Source of the DNA: Wenzhouxiangella sp. XN24 | GTDB lineage: Bacteria > Pseudomonadota > Gammaproteobacteria > Steroidobacterales > XN24 | Direction: 5' to 3' | Assembly (NCBI RefSeq): GCF_011064545.1 | Contig: NZ_JAAMFG010000024.1 | Location: forward strand, 1 to 42,498 | DNA: 42,498 nucleotides | Notes under the pieces: generated by a model | Told to the model about the DNA's origin: nothing | Database searches by the model: none | The model's input: only the letters and a program-made list of their open reading frames with translations | Made by a program: the position numbers and the translations under genes | Shown here: positions 8,386 to 16,140 of the stretch, piece after piece | How the letters are laid out: each line of letters opens with the position of its first letter | Position numbering within the stretch: the first letter of the stretch is position 1

Positions 8386-8985
8386 CTAGAAACGGCCTCG
8401 CGACGGCACCACCGTGACACGCACCGGAATCCGGCTGCCGGGATCCGCGGCCATCGTCGTCTGGTACTGGCGCCCCGCATAGACGTAGGTCACGCGATAA
8501 CCCTCGACGCGCTCCTCTTCGTGGTGGCTCACGGTCGTGCGGCAGCGCTCCACCGTGACCGGGCGTTCCTCGTAGGCCACGTGGCGGCTGCTCCGGCCGT
8601 AGGCTTCGTTGTGCGCCGCCTGCGAAGCCATCGACGCGCCGACCAGCGCGCCCACGGCGGTCATGGCGTCGCGGCCGCTGCCGCTGCCGAACTGCCGCCC
8701 GATGACCCCGCCGAGAATCCCGCCCGCGATCGTCGGGGCCGCGGACTGCACCCGCCCGTCACCCCGCGAATAACCGCGCGTCTCATGGCGCACCGTCTGG
8801 TACTCTGTTTCCTGCCAGCACTCGCGAGCGGGGGTCTCGACCCGGACGCGTTGCACGATGGGCACGACATCCACGACGCGCGCGTAGTCGATATCCGTGC
8901 CCCGAGGGCCCGCCGCGCTCGCGCTCCCGGCCAGGCAGACCAGCAAGGCGCCGACCGCCGACTTCAGCTTCAGGTTCTTGTTCAT
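8386..8985 (-). CDS. Glycine-zipper 2TM-domain envelope protein
   Basis: 199 residues. The signal peptide is LKSAVGALLVCLAGSASAAG. A cysteine-containing strand region (ETPARECWQETEYQ) precedes a glycine-zipper segment at about residues 85-115 (TIAGGILGGVIGRQFGSGSG then AVGALVGASMAS), typical of Rick_17kDa/glycine-zipper 2TM proteins such as SlyB-like lipoproteins. There is no lipobox Cys at the cleavage site, so it is probably periplasmic or outer-membrane associated rather than a lipoprotein. It is the first gene of the minus-strand series 2TM, PepSY, regulator, kinase. Glycine-zipper envelope proteins such as SlyB belong to the PhoP regulon in enteric bacteria, which fits the operator candidate upstream. 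Confidence 0.82.
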   Translation of the reverse strand: MNKNLKLKSAVGALLVCLAGSASAAGPRGTDIDYARVVDVVPIVQRVRVETPARECWQETEYQTVRHETRGYSRGDGRVQSAAPTIAGGILGGVIGRQFGSGSGRDAMTAVGALVGASMASQAAHNEAYGRSSRHVAYEERPVTVERCRTTVSHHEEERVEGYRVTYVYAGRQYQTTMAADPGSRIPVRVTVVPSRGRF

Positions 8986-9010
8986 CGCGCTTCTCCATGT
9001 TTCTCAGGGC

Positions 9011-9035
9011 TGCCGGCACCACTTGTGGTCCGGCA
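9011..9035 (-). promoter_or_regulatory. Small hairpin in the 5' leader of the envelope-stress operon
   Basis: TGCCGG at 9011-9016 pairs with CCGGCA at 9030-9035, and inside it ACCA pairs with TGGT around a CTTG loop, with one bulged C. On the minus strand it falls between the predicted start of transcription and the ATG at 8985, about 25 bases ahead of it. It could affect message stability or translation. No riboswitch family is recognised. Confidence 0.35.
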
Positions 9036-9046
9036 GGCTCAATAAC

Positions 9047-9080
9047 AGCCTAGGCGGTTATCGCTGAACCGAAGCTGAAC
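9047..9080 (-). promoter_or_regulatory. Candidate PhoP-type operator and -10 element
   Basis: On the minus strand GTTCAG-N5-GTTCAG (9080-9064) is a perfect 6-base direct repeat with an 11-base period, the spacing used by PhoP/OmpR-family dimers. Eleven bases further is TAGGCT (9052-9047), a plausible -10. A repeat replacing the -35 element about one helical turn upstream of the -10 is how PhoP-activated promoters are built. It lies ~62 bases before the first gene of the operon that encodes a PhoP-like regulator, so autoregulation is a reasonable inference. Confidence 0.5.
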
Positions 9081-9188
9081 GATCGAGGCCCGTAGCGTCT
9101 GCTGCGACGGTCCCGGTATGGGTTGACCGGACTGGAGGCGACGGTTACTTTTCCCGGGCTAAGACTGAGTTAAATTAGCGACTCGGCG

Positions 9189-9215
9189 TAAAGACTCCGG
9201 TCTGGCGGCCGAAAA
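9189..9215 (+). promoter_or_regulatory. Candidate sigma-28 (FliA) promoter
   Basis: TAAAGACT (9189-9196), an 11-base spacer, then GCCGAAAA (9208-9215). The enteric FliA consensus is TAAAGTTT-N11-GCCGATAA, so matches are 6/8 and 7/8 with exact spacing. It lies 45 bases upstream of the HDOD-GGDEF start. A weaker sigma-70-like alternative, TTGACC-N17-TACTTT at 9123-9151, is also present. Confidence 0.45.
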
Positions 9216-9260
9216 CATAAAGACGGTAGCGCGACCGCGCCTCCCCCGGCACAGGCTGTC

Positions 9261-10769
9261 ATGACCCCAGAAATCCGCGAAGCACTGCAGTATTGCCCGA
9301 ACCTACCGAGCCCGCCGGGAATCGCCATCCGGATCGTGGAGCTCGGTCGCGACCCCAATGTCGATCTCACCGCCCTTTCGCGGTTGCTCGCCCGGGATCC
9401 CGCGCTGGCCAGTCGGGTACTGCGCGCCAGCAACTCCGCCCTGTACGCGCAGCGGCGGCGCAGCGACAACCTGCGCCAGGCCCTCGTCGTCATCGGGCTG
9501 AACGCCACCATGACCGTCGCGCTGAGCTTCTCGCTCGCGGAGGCCCTCACCGACGGCCCCAACGGCGCCCATGTGACCCAGATGGTCTGGCGTCGCGCGC
9601 TGATCTCGGCGTCCGCCGCGCGGCTGCTCGGCGCACACCTGAACATGCGCGATCTCGAGGAACTGTTTCTCGCCGGACTGCTCCAGGACCTCGGCATCCT
9701 TGCGCTTGATGCGGCCATGCCGGAGGTCTATCGGCCGCTGGTGATGGAAGCCCGCGATCACGACGACCTGCTGGAGAAGGAGCGCGCCTCGCTGGGCGCG
9801 GACCATGGCGAGGCGGGCGAATGGCTCATGACCAACTGGGGACTGCCCAAGCGGATGGCCACGGTGGCGTCCGGTGTGCACGACCCGCAGAGTGTCAATC
9901 TCAGCGGCGATGATGCGCTGTTCGTGAAATGCGTCGCCGTGGCGGGACAGGTCGCGGACCTGTTTCTCGGCGAGGACCGGCAGGCCGGCACGGACCGCGT
10001 GGCGGATGGCGCAGCGCGCCTGCTCGGCATCCCGCACAGCGCCATCGAACCGCTGCTCAACGAGGTCGCCGAGGTGCTCCCGGAAGTGGCGTCGCTGTAC
10101 GACACGGAGATCATTTCGGCCCGCAAGGCGGCCGGGGTCATCGACCAGGCGCGCGAGATCCTCGCAGCACGCAACCTGCACCTCATCCAGGAAGTTACGG
10201 AGCAGCAGCGCAAGGTGCAGGAAATGGAACGCACCACCAAGCAGCTGCGCGAGAGCGCGAGCCGCGACGCCCTCACCGGGCTGTTGAACCGGCGTCGTTT
10301 CGACGAGGTGCTCGAAACCGAGTTCGTCATGGCGACGGAGAGCGGCTGGCCGCTCACGATCGGCTTCATCGACCTGGACCACTTCAAGGCCGTCAACGAC
10401 ACCTATGGCCACCAGGTCGGCGACACGGTGCTGTCGCGTGTCGCCAGCGTGCTTTCGGAGCACCTGCGCGAACGCGACTTCATCATGCGCTACGGCGGCG
10501 AGGAGTTCGTCGCCCTCCTGCCCGGCACGGGCCTCAAGCAGGCCGAGCAGGTCTTCGAACGCCTGCGCGCCGCGGTGGCGCAGGAAGTCCACGAAGGTCC
10601 GGCCGGCGTGCGTTTCCGGGCCACGGTCTCGATCGGCCTGGCCACGCACATGGACGGTGCGCGCCGCGCCGCCAGCGCGGTGGACCTGGTGCGCGGCGCC
10701 GACCGGGCCCTCTACGACGCCAAGCGCGGCGGCCGCAACACGATTCGCATCGACGCGACCGCTGCCTGA
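9261..10769 (+). CDS. HDOD-GGDEF protein, probable diguanylate cyclase
   Basis: 502 residues. Residues ~10-210 are an HDOD domain (VLRASNSALYAQ and NLRQALVVIGLNATMTVALSF). A helical connector rich in Gln/Glu (about 285-325) is a likely coiled coil that transmits dimerisation. The C-terminal GGDEF domain begins SRDALTGLLNRR, has FIDLDHFKAVNDTYGHQVGD, and an intact active-site loop GGEEF at 412-416. An inhibitory I-site RERD sits at 403-406, five residues before it. It is therefore expected to make cyclic di-GMP and be feedback-inhibited. The candidate sigma-28 promoter just upstream would place it in the motility regulon. The next gene starts 54 bases later with its own promoter candidate. Confidence 0.92.
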   Translation: MTPEIREALQYCPNLPSPPGIAIRIVELGRDPNVDLTALSRLLARDPALASRVLRASNSALYAQRRRSDNLRQALVVIGLNATMTVALSFSLAEALTDGPNGAHVTQMVWRRALISASAARLLGAHLNMRDLEELFLAGLLQDLGILALDAAMPEVYRPLVMEARDHDDLLEKERASLGADHGEAGEWLMTNWGLPKRMATVASGVHDPQSVNLSGDDALFVKCVAVAGQVADLFLGEDRQAGTDRVADGAARLLGIPHSAIEPLLNEVAEVLPEVASLYDTEIISARKAAGVIDQAREILAARNLHLIQEVTEQQRKVQEMERTTKQLRESASRDALTGLLNRRRFDEVLETEFVMATESGWPLTIGFIDLDHFKAVNDTYGHQVGDTVLSRVASVLSEHLRERDFIMRYGGEEFVALLPGTGLKQAEQVFERLRAAVAQEVHEGPAGVRFRATVSIGLATHMDGARRAASAVDLVRGADRALYDAKRGGRNTIRIDATAA

Positions 10770-10785
10770 GTTTCCCGGCCGCCTG

Positions 10786-10794
10786 TGGTATAGA
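10786..10794 (+). promoter_or_regulatory. Extended -10 promoter element for the DUF2189 gene
   Basis: TGGTATAGA matches the extended -10 form TGnTATAAT at 8 of 9 defined positions or better except the fifth hexamer base. No good -35 is present, as expected for extended -10 promoters. It lies 29 bases before the GTG start at 10824, with GAGG at 10813-10816 as ribosome-binding site. Confidence 0.4.
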
Positions 10795-10823
10795 TCGGTG
10801 ACCGCCGCGACCGAGGTCAGCAC

Positions 10824-11618
10824 GTGAGCGACCATCCTGAGCGACCCCCCGATGACGATGCCGGCGATGCACTGCCGTTCGTCGCACCGTGCCGCCGGGT
10901 GTCGATCGATGCACCGTTCCGCTGGCTGGCGGCCGGCTGGCGCGACCTGAGAGCGGCACCCGGACAGAGTCTCGGCTGGGGCCTCGTGGTGCTCGGCCTG
11001 TCATGGACCGTCAGCCTGCTGGCGCTCTGGCTGGGCAGCTGGCTGATGCTCCTGTCGCTGCTGTCGGGCTTCGTCTTCGTCGGCCCCCTGCTGGCCATCG
11101 CGCTCTATGCCATCAGCTGGCAACTCGAGCGCGGCCGCGTGCCGACCTTCGATCGCAGCTTCGACGTGGCGCGCGCGACGATCGGCGACAGCATGGTGTT
11201 CGCGCTCATATTGCTGGTCGTTTTCCTGGTATGGGCGCGCGCGGGTTCCATGGTGCATGTCTTTTTTCCCGTCCAATCGCAGCCGGACACCGGCCAGTTG
11301 CTGCGCTTTCTCGCGATCGGCTCGGCCGTGGGATCGATCTTCGCCGCCATCACCTTCGCAGCGAGCGCCTTCTCCATCCCGATGATGATGGACCGCAAGA
11401 CCGACACCGTCACCGCGGTCGTCACGAGCATCAACGCCTCGCTGCGCAACAAGCCCGCCATGGCGGTGTGGCTCGCCATCATCGTCACGCTCACGGGAAT
11501 CGGTTTCGCCACGGCCTTCGTCGGGCTCGCGGTGCTTTTCCCCTGGCTCGGTCATGCAACATGGCACGCCTATCGCGACGTCGTCGACACGGGCGCGTGG
11601 CCCGGCCGGGAGTCCTGA
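10824..11618 (+). CDS. DUF2189 family integral membrane protein
   Basis: 264 residues, GTG start with GAGG seven bases upstream. After an acidic cytoplasmic N-terminus, PFRWLAAGWRDLRAAPGQSL is the typical DUF2189 opening. About six hydrophobic helices follow, including LLAIALYAISWQLERG and the late SIPMMMDRKTDTVTAV loop, which is well conserved in the family. The function of DUF2189 proteins is not established; some sit near cytochrome oxidase genes, but none is here. It precedes the ABC1 kinase gene by 52 bases on the same strand. Confidence 0.82.
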   Translation: MSDHPERPPDDDAGDALPFVAPCRRVSIDAPFRWLAAGWRDLRAAPGQSLGWGLVVLGLSWTVSLLALWLGSWLMLLSLLSGFVFVGPLLAIALYAISWQLERGRVPTFDRSFDVARATIGDSMVFALILLVVFLVWARAGSMVHVFFPVQSQPDTGQLLRFLAIGSAVGSIFAAITFAASAFSIPMMMDRKTDTVTAVVTSINASLRNKPAMAVWLAIIVTLTGIGFATAFVGLAVLFPWLGHATWHAYRDVVDTGAWPGRES

Positions 11619-11670
11619 AGCGGACCTGCGCCAAGGTTTTGCGGGCACCCGTCGTGCTAATCTCACGTCC

Positions 11671-13008
11671 GTGAGCGACAAGCCCAAACCACCCTCCGGC
11701 CGCCGCCAATCCCGCGTTCCCGTGACGCGCACCGGACGGCTGTTTCGCATGGGCGTCACGGCGGGCGGCATGGCGATGGGCGGGCTCGCGGAGGGCTTCC
11801 GGCGGGCCACGGGCAAGGCCACGGGCACAGCCACTTCCGTCCTGCTGTCGGGCGCCAACGCCACGCGGCTCGCCAAGCGCCTCGCCCACATGCGGGGGGC
11901 CGCGATGAAGCTCGGGCAGTTGCTGTCGATGGAGAGCAGCCAGGTGCTTCCGCCGGAGTTCGCCGAGGCCCTGGCGGTGCTGCGCGCCTCCGCCGACGTG
12001 ATGCCCCAGACGCAGGTCAAGCGCCTCCTGGGCCGCGAGTACGGCAAGGGCTGGGAAGAGCGCTTCGCCGAGCTCGATTACGAGCCCGCCGCCTCTGCAT
12101 CGATCGGCCAGGTGCATCGCGCGGTCGCCAGCGACGGTCGTGTCATGGCGCTGAAAATCCAGTATCCCGGGGTGGCCAAGAGCATCGACAGCGATGTGGA
12201 CAACCTCGCCATGTTCCTCAACATGGCGCGCCTGCTGCCGCGCGAGCTCGACGTGTCGGACATCATCGACGAGGCCAAGCGACAGCTGCGCCAGGAAGCC
12301 GACTACCTCACCGAGGCAGCGAACCTCGAGCGCTATCACGAGCTGCTGGGCGACGACGACCGCTTCATCATCCCGCGTGTGCATCGCGACTTCAGCACGA
12401 AACGCGTTCTCGCCATGGACTGGATCGAGGGCGAGCCGCTCGAGCAACTGGTGCGCGAGGACGTGGACCAGGACATCCGCGACGGCATCGCAGTGGCGAT
12501 CCAGGACCTGACGTTCCGCGAACTCTACGAGTTCAGGTTCATGCAGACCGACCCGAACTTCGGCAACTATCTCTACCGCCATGACGACGGCAGGATCGCC
12601 CTGCTCGACCTCGGTGCTGCGGTGGAGTTTCCGCAGGAGTTCGTGGAACGCTACCGCCGCATTACCCGGGCGATTCTCGACAACGACCGGGCCGGCGTGG
12701 CGCGCCATGCCGCCGAGATCGGTTATATGCGCAGCAGCGACTCCGAACGGCACCAGCAACTCGTGGTCGATCTCATCATGATGGTATGCGAGCCCCTGAC
12801 GACGGACGGGGCCTACGACTTCGGCGCCTCGGATCTCTCTGCACGGGCCGCGGCGGCGGGCCTCAACATCGTCTTCCGCTCACGCGAATACCGGAATCCG
12901 CCGGCATCCACGGCGGTCCTCCACCGCAAGCTCGGCGGCAGTTTTCTCCTCTGCCAGCGCCTCAGGGCGCGCGTGGAGATGCGCGACTACCTGCTCGCAC
13001 GAATCTGA
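11671..13008 (+). CDS. ABC1/AarF (UbiB-like) atypical kinase family protein
   Basis: 445 residues from GTG 11671. An in-frame codon at 11554 would overlap the upstream gene and add non-homologous sequence, so I reject it. The ABC1 signature KLGQ is at residues 80-83 (RGAAMKLGQLLSM). The Ala-rich nucleotide loop is in PAASASIGQVHRA, the lysine strand in MALKIQYPGV, and the metal-binding end of the catalytic core shows DPNFGNYL and IALLDLGAA. ABC1 proteins such as UbiB/COQ8 bind ATP and support ubiquinone biosynthesis or lipid homeostasis. At this length, with no C-terminal membrane helices, it belongs to the shorter AarF-like group rather than canonical UbiB. Substrate unknown. Confidence 0.88.
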   Translation: MSDKPKPPSGRRQSRVPVTRTGRLFRMGVTAGGMAMGGLAEGFRRATGKATGTATSVLLSGANATRLAKRLAHMRGAAMKLGQLLSMESSQVLPPEFAEALAVLRASADVMPQTQVKRLLGREYGKGWEERFAELDYEPAASASIGQVHRAVASDGRVMALKIQYPGVAKSIDSDVDNLAMFLNMARLLPRELDVSDIIDEAKRQLRQEADYLTEAANLERYHELLGDDDRFIIPRVHRDFSTKRVLAMDWIEGEPLEQLVREDVDQDIRDGIAVAIQDLTFRELYEFRFMQTDPNFGNYLYRHDDGRIALLDLGAAVEFPQEFVERYRRITRAILDNDRAGVARHAAEIGYMRSSDSERHQQLVVDLIMMVCEPLTTDGAYDFGASDLSARAAAAGLNIVFRSREYRNPPASTAVLHRKLGGSFLLCQRLRARVEMRDYLLARI

Positions 13009-13019
13009 GCGGCGCCGTT

Positions 13020-13047
13020 TTGCCTGTCGCAAGCCCGCTCGTATACT
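13020..13047 (+). promoter_or_regulatory. Sigma-70-type promoter for the NhaC-like gene
   Basis: TTGCCT (13020-13025), a 16-base spacer, then TATACT (13042-13047). The start codon TTG 13082 follows 34 bases later with GGAG at 13071-13074. The -35 overlaps little of the preceding coding region, and this is the best match in the intergenic space. Confidence 0.5.
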
Positions 13048-13081
13048 GCGGGCTTCGCGCACAGCGGTCCGGAGCCGGCGA

Positions 13082-14578
13082 TTGAGCAAGCCAGAAGAAA
13101 ACCGCGCGGTGCGCATTCCCTCTTTGCTGCAGTCGCTGGCCCCCGTTGGGCTGCTCGTGGCGCTGCTTTCAATGTCGATCTGGCTGTTCGGCGCGGATTC
13201 GTCGCAAGGCGCCAACCAGGTCGCGCTCTCGATCACCGCGGCCTTCGCCGCCTCGATCGCGATCTACAACGGCGAGCGCTGGGCCGACATTCTCGAGGCG
13301 ATCGTCAAGGGCATCTCGACCGCCATGGGTGCGATCCTCATCCTGTTCGCCATCGGCGCGCTGATCGGCAGCTGGAGCCTGTCCGGCACGGTGCCAGCCA
13401 TGATCTACTACGGCGTACAGCTGCTCTCCCCGTCGATCTTCTATCCGACCGCCTGCCTGGTCTGCGCGCTCGTCTCGGTGTCGGTGGGCTCCAGCTGGAC
13501 GACGGCGGGCACCATCGGCATCGGCCTGATGGGCGTCGCCCAGGGCCTCGGGATGTCGCCGGAAGTCACGGCCGGCGCAGTGATTTCCGGGGCCTATTTC
13601 GGCGACAAGATGTCGCCCTTGTCCGACACGACGAATCTCGCCCCGGCCGTCGCGGGCACCGAGTTGTTCACCCACATCCGCCACATGACCTATACGACCG
13701 GGCCGTCGTTTGTCATCGCGATGGCCGGTTTCACTCTCGTCGGGCTGCTCGGCGCCGGCCCCTCGGGCGATCTCGCCCTCGGCGAATTGCCGGACGTGCT
13801 GGCGACGCACTTCAATCTCAGTGCCTGGACACTCCTCCCCCTGGTCGTGGTGCTCGGGCTGGCGCTGGCACGCTATCCCGCGCTGCCGGTCGTCCTGTTC
13901 GGCGCCCTGCTGGGCGCGGTATTCGCCGTGCTGCTGCAGCCGGGGCTGGTCGCGACCTACGGCGGCGCGCCGGACATCGGCCAGGGGCTCGCCCTGCTCA
14001 AGGGCGCATGGATCAGCCTGTTCGACGGCTACAGCGCAGACACCGGCAACCCGGTGGTCGACGACCTGCTGTCGCGCGGCGGCATGAGCAGCGTGCTCAC
14101 CACCATCTGGCTGGTCATCTCGGCCCTGGCGCTCGGTGCCGTGCTGGAACATGCCGGCATGCTGCAGCGGATCATCCAGGGCGTGATTCGGGTCGCACAG
14201 AGTACGGGCGCACTGATCGCCGCCGTCATCGGCACCTCGATCGGGACCAATATCGTCACCGGGGACCAGTATGTCGCGATCGTGCTGCCGGGGCGGATGT
14301 TCCGCGCCGAGTTCCGCCGCCGCCGGATCAAGGCGCGAAACCTGTCGCGCACCATCGAGGATGCGGGCACGCTGACATCGCCGCTGGTGCCGTGGAACGC
14401 CTGCGGGGCCTACATGGCCACCACGCTGGGGGTCGCCACCCTGGCCTACCTGCCGTGGTGCTTCCTGAACCTGGTGAATCCCTTCGTGGCGGCGCTGCTC
14501 GGCTTTCGCGGTCTCACGATCGAGAAAGTCCCCGAGGGCCTGCCGATGCCGGAGATCGATTCCAGCGCGCGCGCCTGA
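13082..14578 (+). CDS. NhaC-family Na+/H+ antiporter
   Basis: 498 residues, TTG start supported by GGAG seven bases upstream. About eleven or twelve membrane helices are evident. The family signatures are in SSWTTAGTIGIGLMGVAQG and AGAVISGAYFGDKMSPLSDT (residues ~140-180), where the Asp and polar residues of the GDKMSPLSDTTNLA stretch are characteristic of NhaC. The repeat-related segment GTSIGTNIVTGDQYVAIVLPG and DAGTLTSPLVPWNACG near the end completes the core. It should exchange Na+ (or another cation or organic counter-substrate) for protons at the inner membrane, aiding pH and salt homeostasis. Some NhaC-like proteins exchange malate and lactate, so substrate is not certain. Confidence 0.9.
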   Translation: MSKPEENRAVRIPSLLQSLAPVGLLVALLSMSIWLFGADSSQGANQVALSITAAFAASIAIYNGERWADILEAIVKGISTAMGAILILFAIGALIGSWSLSGTVPAMIYYGVQLLSPSIFYPTACLVCALVSVSVGSSWTTAGTIGIGLMGVAQGLGMSPEVTAGAVISGAYFGDKMSPLSDTTNLAPAVAGTELFTHIRHMTYTTGPSFVIAMAGFTLVGLLGAGPSGDLALGELPDVLATHFNLSAWTLLPLVVVLGLALARYPALPVVLFGALLGAVFAVLLQPGLVATYGGAPDIGQGLALLKGAWISLFDGYSADTGNPVVDDLLSRGGMSSVLTTIWLVISALALGAVLEHAGMLQRIIQGVIRVAQSTGALIAAVIGTSIGTNIVTGDQYVAIVLPGRMFRAEFRRRRIKARNLSRTIEDAGTLTSPLVPWNACGAYMATTLGVATLAYLPWCFLNLVNPFVAALLGFRGLTIEKVPEGLPMPEIDSSARA

Positions 14579-14620
14579 TCCCGCCTTGGCGGCAGGAGAG
14601 CGGCACTCGGCGGACGACGT

Positions 14621-15184
14621 TCAGGACGCGACGCTGTGCTCGCCGCGCAGGGCGAGGCGCGGCTCCCAGTTCTCGACCCATTCCGCCTGGAACGCGCTCG
14701 CCGGGGCCGAACGGTAGATCCGCGCCTTGGCCATCGTGGCGAAACGGCGGGCGAGCTCCTCGAGCGCATCCTCCGGATCGAAACCCCGCTCGACCAGCCA
14801 GCAACCGACGATCATCGCAGTGCGACCGACGCCGTCGCAGCCGTGGACATAGACGCGTTCGCCCGCCTCGAGAGCCTGCGCAATGGCCCGCAGGATATAG
14901 ACGACGTCCGCGTAATGTTCCGGTACGCCGTCCTCGGGCATGGGTTGCCAGAGATATTCGGCCGTCGTACCGCGGTCGCGGCAGAGTTTTTCCAGCTGCG
15001 CCTTGTAGGGGTGCACGGCGTCTTCCCGCGCGCTCAGGTCGATGAACAACCGGATCCCCGAGTCGAGCATCGCCACGAGCCGACGCCGCACGATGCCCTG
15101 GTCCCAGTGACCGGGGTGCTCTCCGGCGAGCAGGCGCCCCGGTTCCACCCAGTAACTTTCCGCCAAAGGCTTGAAATCTGTCAT
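14621..15184 (-). CDS. Dual-specificity/tyrosine phosphatase-like protein with displaced catalytic Cys
   Basis: 187 residues from ATG 15184; the frame upstream of it is not protein-like. The overall pattern is that of small cysteine phosphatases: N-terminal strands, LDSGIRLFIDLSARED, an acidic region PMPEDGVPEH, then the P-loop and a helix (RTAMIVGCWLVERG). The P-loop reads HGCDGVGRT at 114-122. Family members normally have HCxxGxGRT, with Cys right after His and six residues before Arg. Here Gly115 takes that place and Cys116 is one step later, giving C-X4-R. I checked the bases on the minus strand and the reading is consistent. It may be a pseudophosphatase or use an altered loop. It converges on the antiporter gene. 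Confidence 0.75.
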   Translation of the reverse strand: MTDFKPLAESYWVEPGRLLAGEHPGHWDQGIVRRRLVAMLDSGIRLFIDLSAREDAVHPYKAQLEKLCRDRGTTAEYLWQPMPEDGVPEHYADVVYILRAIAQALEAGERVYVHGCDGVGRTAMIVGCWLVERGFDPEDALEELARRFATMAKARIYRSAPASAFQAEWVENWEPRLALRGEHSVAS

Positions 15185-15282
15185 GCCACTTCCCCTGTGT
15201 CCCTCGGGAAGAATAGGCGCGTCATAATCCCGACACCGTGACGTGGGTCTCGCTACGGCGAGCCCGCGGCGCGTGGAAAACC

Positions 15283-16140
15283 TCAGCGCGGCTCCGTCGC
15301 CGGCACCACCACCCAGTCCACCAGGCATCTCGGCGGGGCCGACTCGCGCAACGACTCGCCGAGTTCATCGACCAGCTCCCGAAGATCCTGCTCGAGCCCC
15401 CACGGCGGGGAGGCTATCACCATGCCGCTGCCGTTCAGCGACACCGGGTTGTCGTCCGGGCGAACCGAGAGCTCGACCCGCAGCACGCCCCCCAGCCCGG
15501 CTTCTTCCAGCTCCCGGTGGAACGGCCTGAGGGTGCGCCGGTCCTTGATCGGATACCAGGCAGAGAGCACGCCGACCGGCCAGCGGCGGCGCGCCAGGGC
15601 CAGCCCCGCGGCCACCTTGCGGAAATCGTCGGCCGCCTCGTAGGGCGGATCGATCAGCAACAGGCCGCGGCGCGGCGTGGGCGGCAACAACGCGCCCAGG
15701 GCTTCCCAGCCGTCCCGGCAATGCACCGCAACCCGTTCGTCGTGCCGGAACAGCCGGCGCAAGGCATCAGCCTCCTCCGGCACGGCCTCGGTGAGCACGA
15801 CGCGATCCTCGTCGCCGAGCAGTCCCGCGGCGAGCAGGGGCGAACCGGGGTAGGCCAGCAGGGCGGCCTGGTTTTCCGGCAAGGCCGCGATCACCTGCAG
15901 GTAGGCGGCCAGTGCGTCGCTGTGCGGTGCGACCGGGATCATCCGCAGGATGCCGCCGTCCGCCTCCCGGGACCGTCGCGCCTCGGGCGCATCGAGACGG
16001 TACACGCCGGCCCCGGCGTGGCTTTCCAGGTAGCACATCGGCTTGGGACGCGCGCGCATCCGGAGCAGGATCGCCGCGGTGACGGCGTGCTTCAGGACAT
16101 CGGCGAAGTTGCCCGCGTGGTAAGCGTGCCGGTAATTCAT
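15283..16140 (-). CDS. rlmJ: 23S rRNA (adenine2030-N6)-methyltransferase RlmJ
   Basis: 285 residues, close to the E. coli protein (280). The start MNYRHAYHAGNFADVLKH is nearly diagnostic. YLESHAGAGVYRL carries the SAM-binding motif, and the amino-methyltransferase motif DPPY is at 164-167. The C-terminal SGMVIASPPWGLEQDL is also typical. RlmJ methylates A2030 of 23S rRNA and helps growth when DNA serves as carbon source. Its ATG overlaps the TGA of the upstream membrane protein gene (ATGA, 16137-16140), so it is translationally coupled to that gene rather than standing alone. Confidence 0.95.
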   Translation of the reverse strand: MNYRHAYHAGNFADVLKHAVTAAILLRMRARPKPMCYLESHAGAGVYRLDAPEARRSREADGGILRMIPVAPHSDALAAYLQVIAALPENQAALLAYPGSPLLAAGLLGDEDRVVLTEAVPEEADALRRLFRHDERVAVHCRDGWEALGALLPPTPRRGLLLIDPPYEAADDFRKVAAGLALARRRWPVGVLSAWYPIKDRRTLRPFHRELEEAGLGGVLRVELSVRPDDNPVSLNGSGMVIASPPWGLEQDLRELVDELGESLRESAPPRCLVDWVVVPATEPR

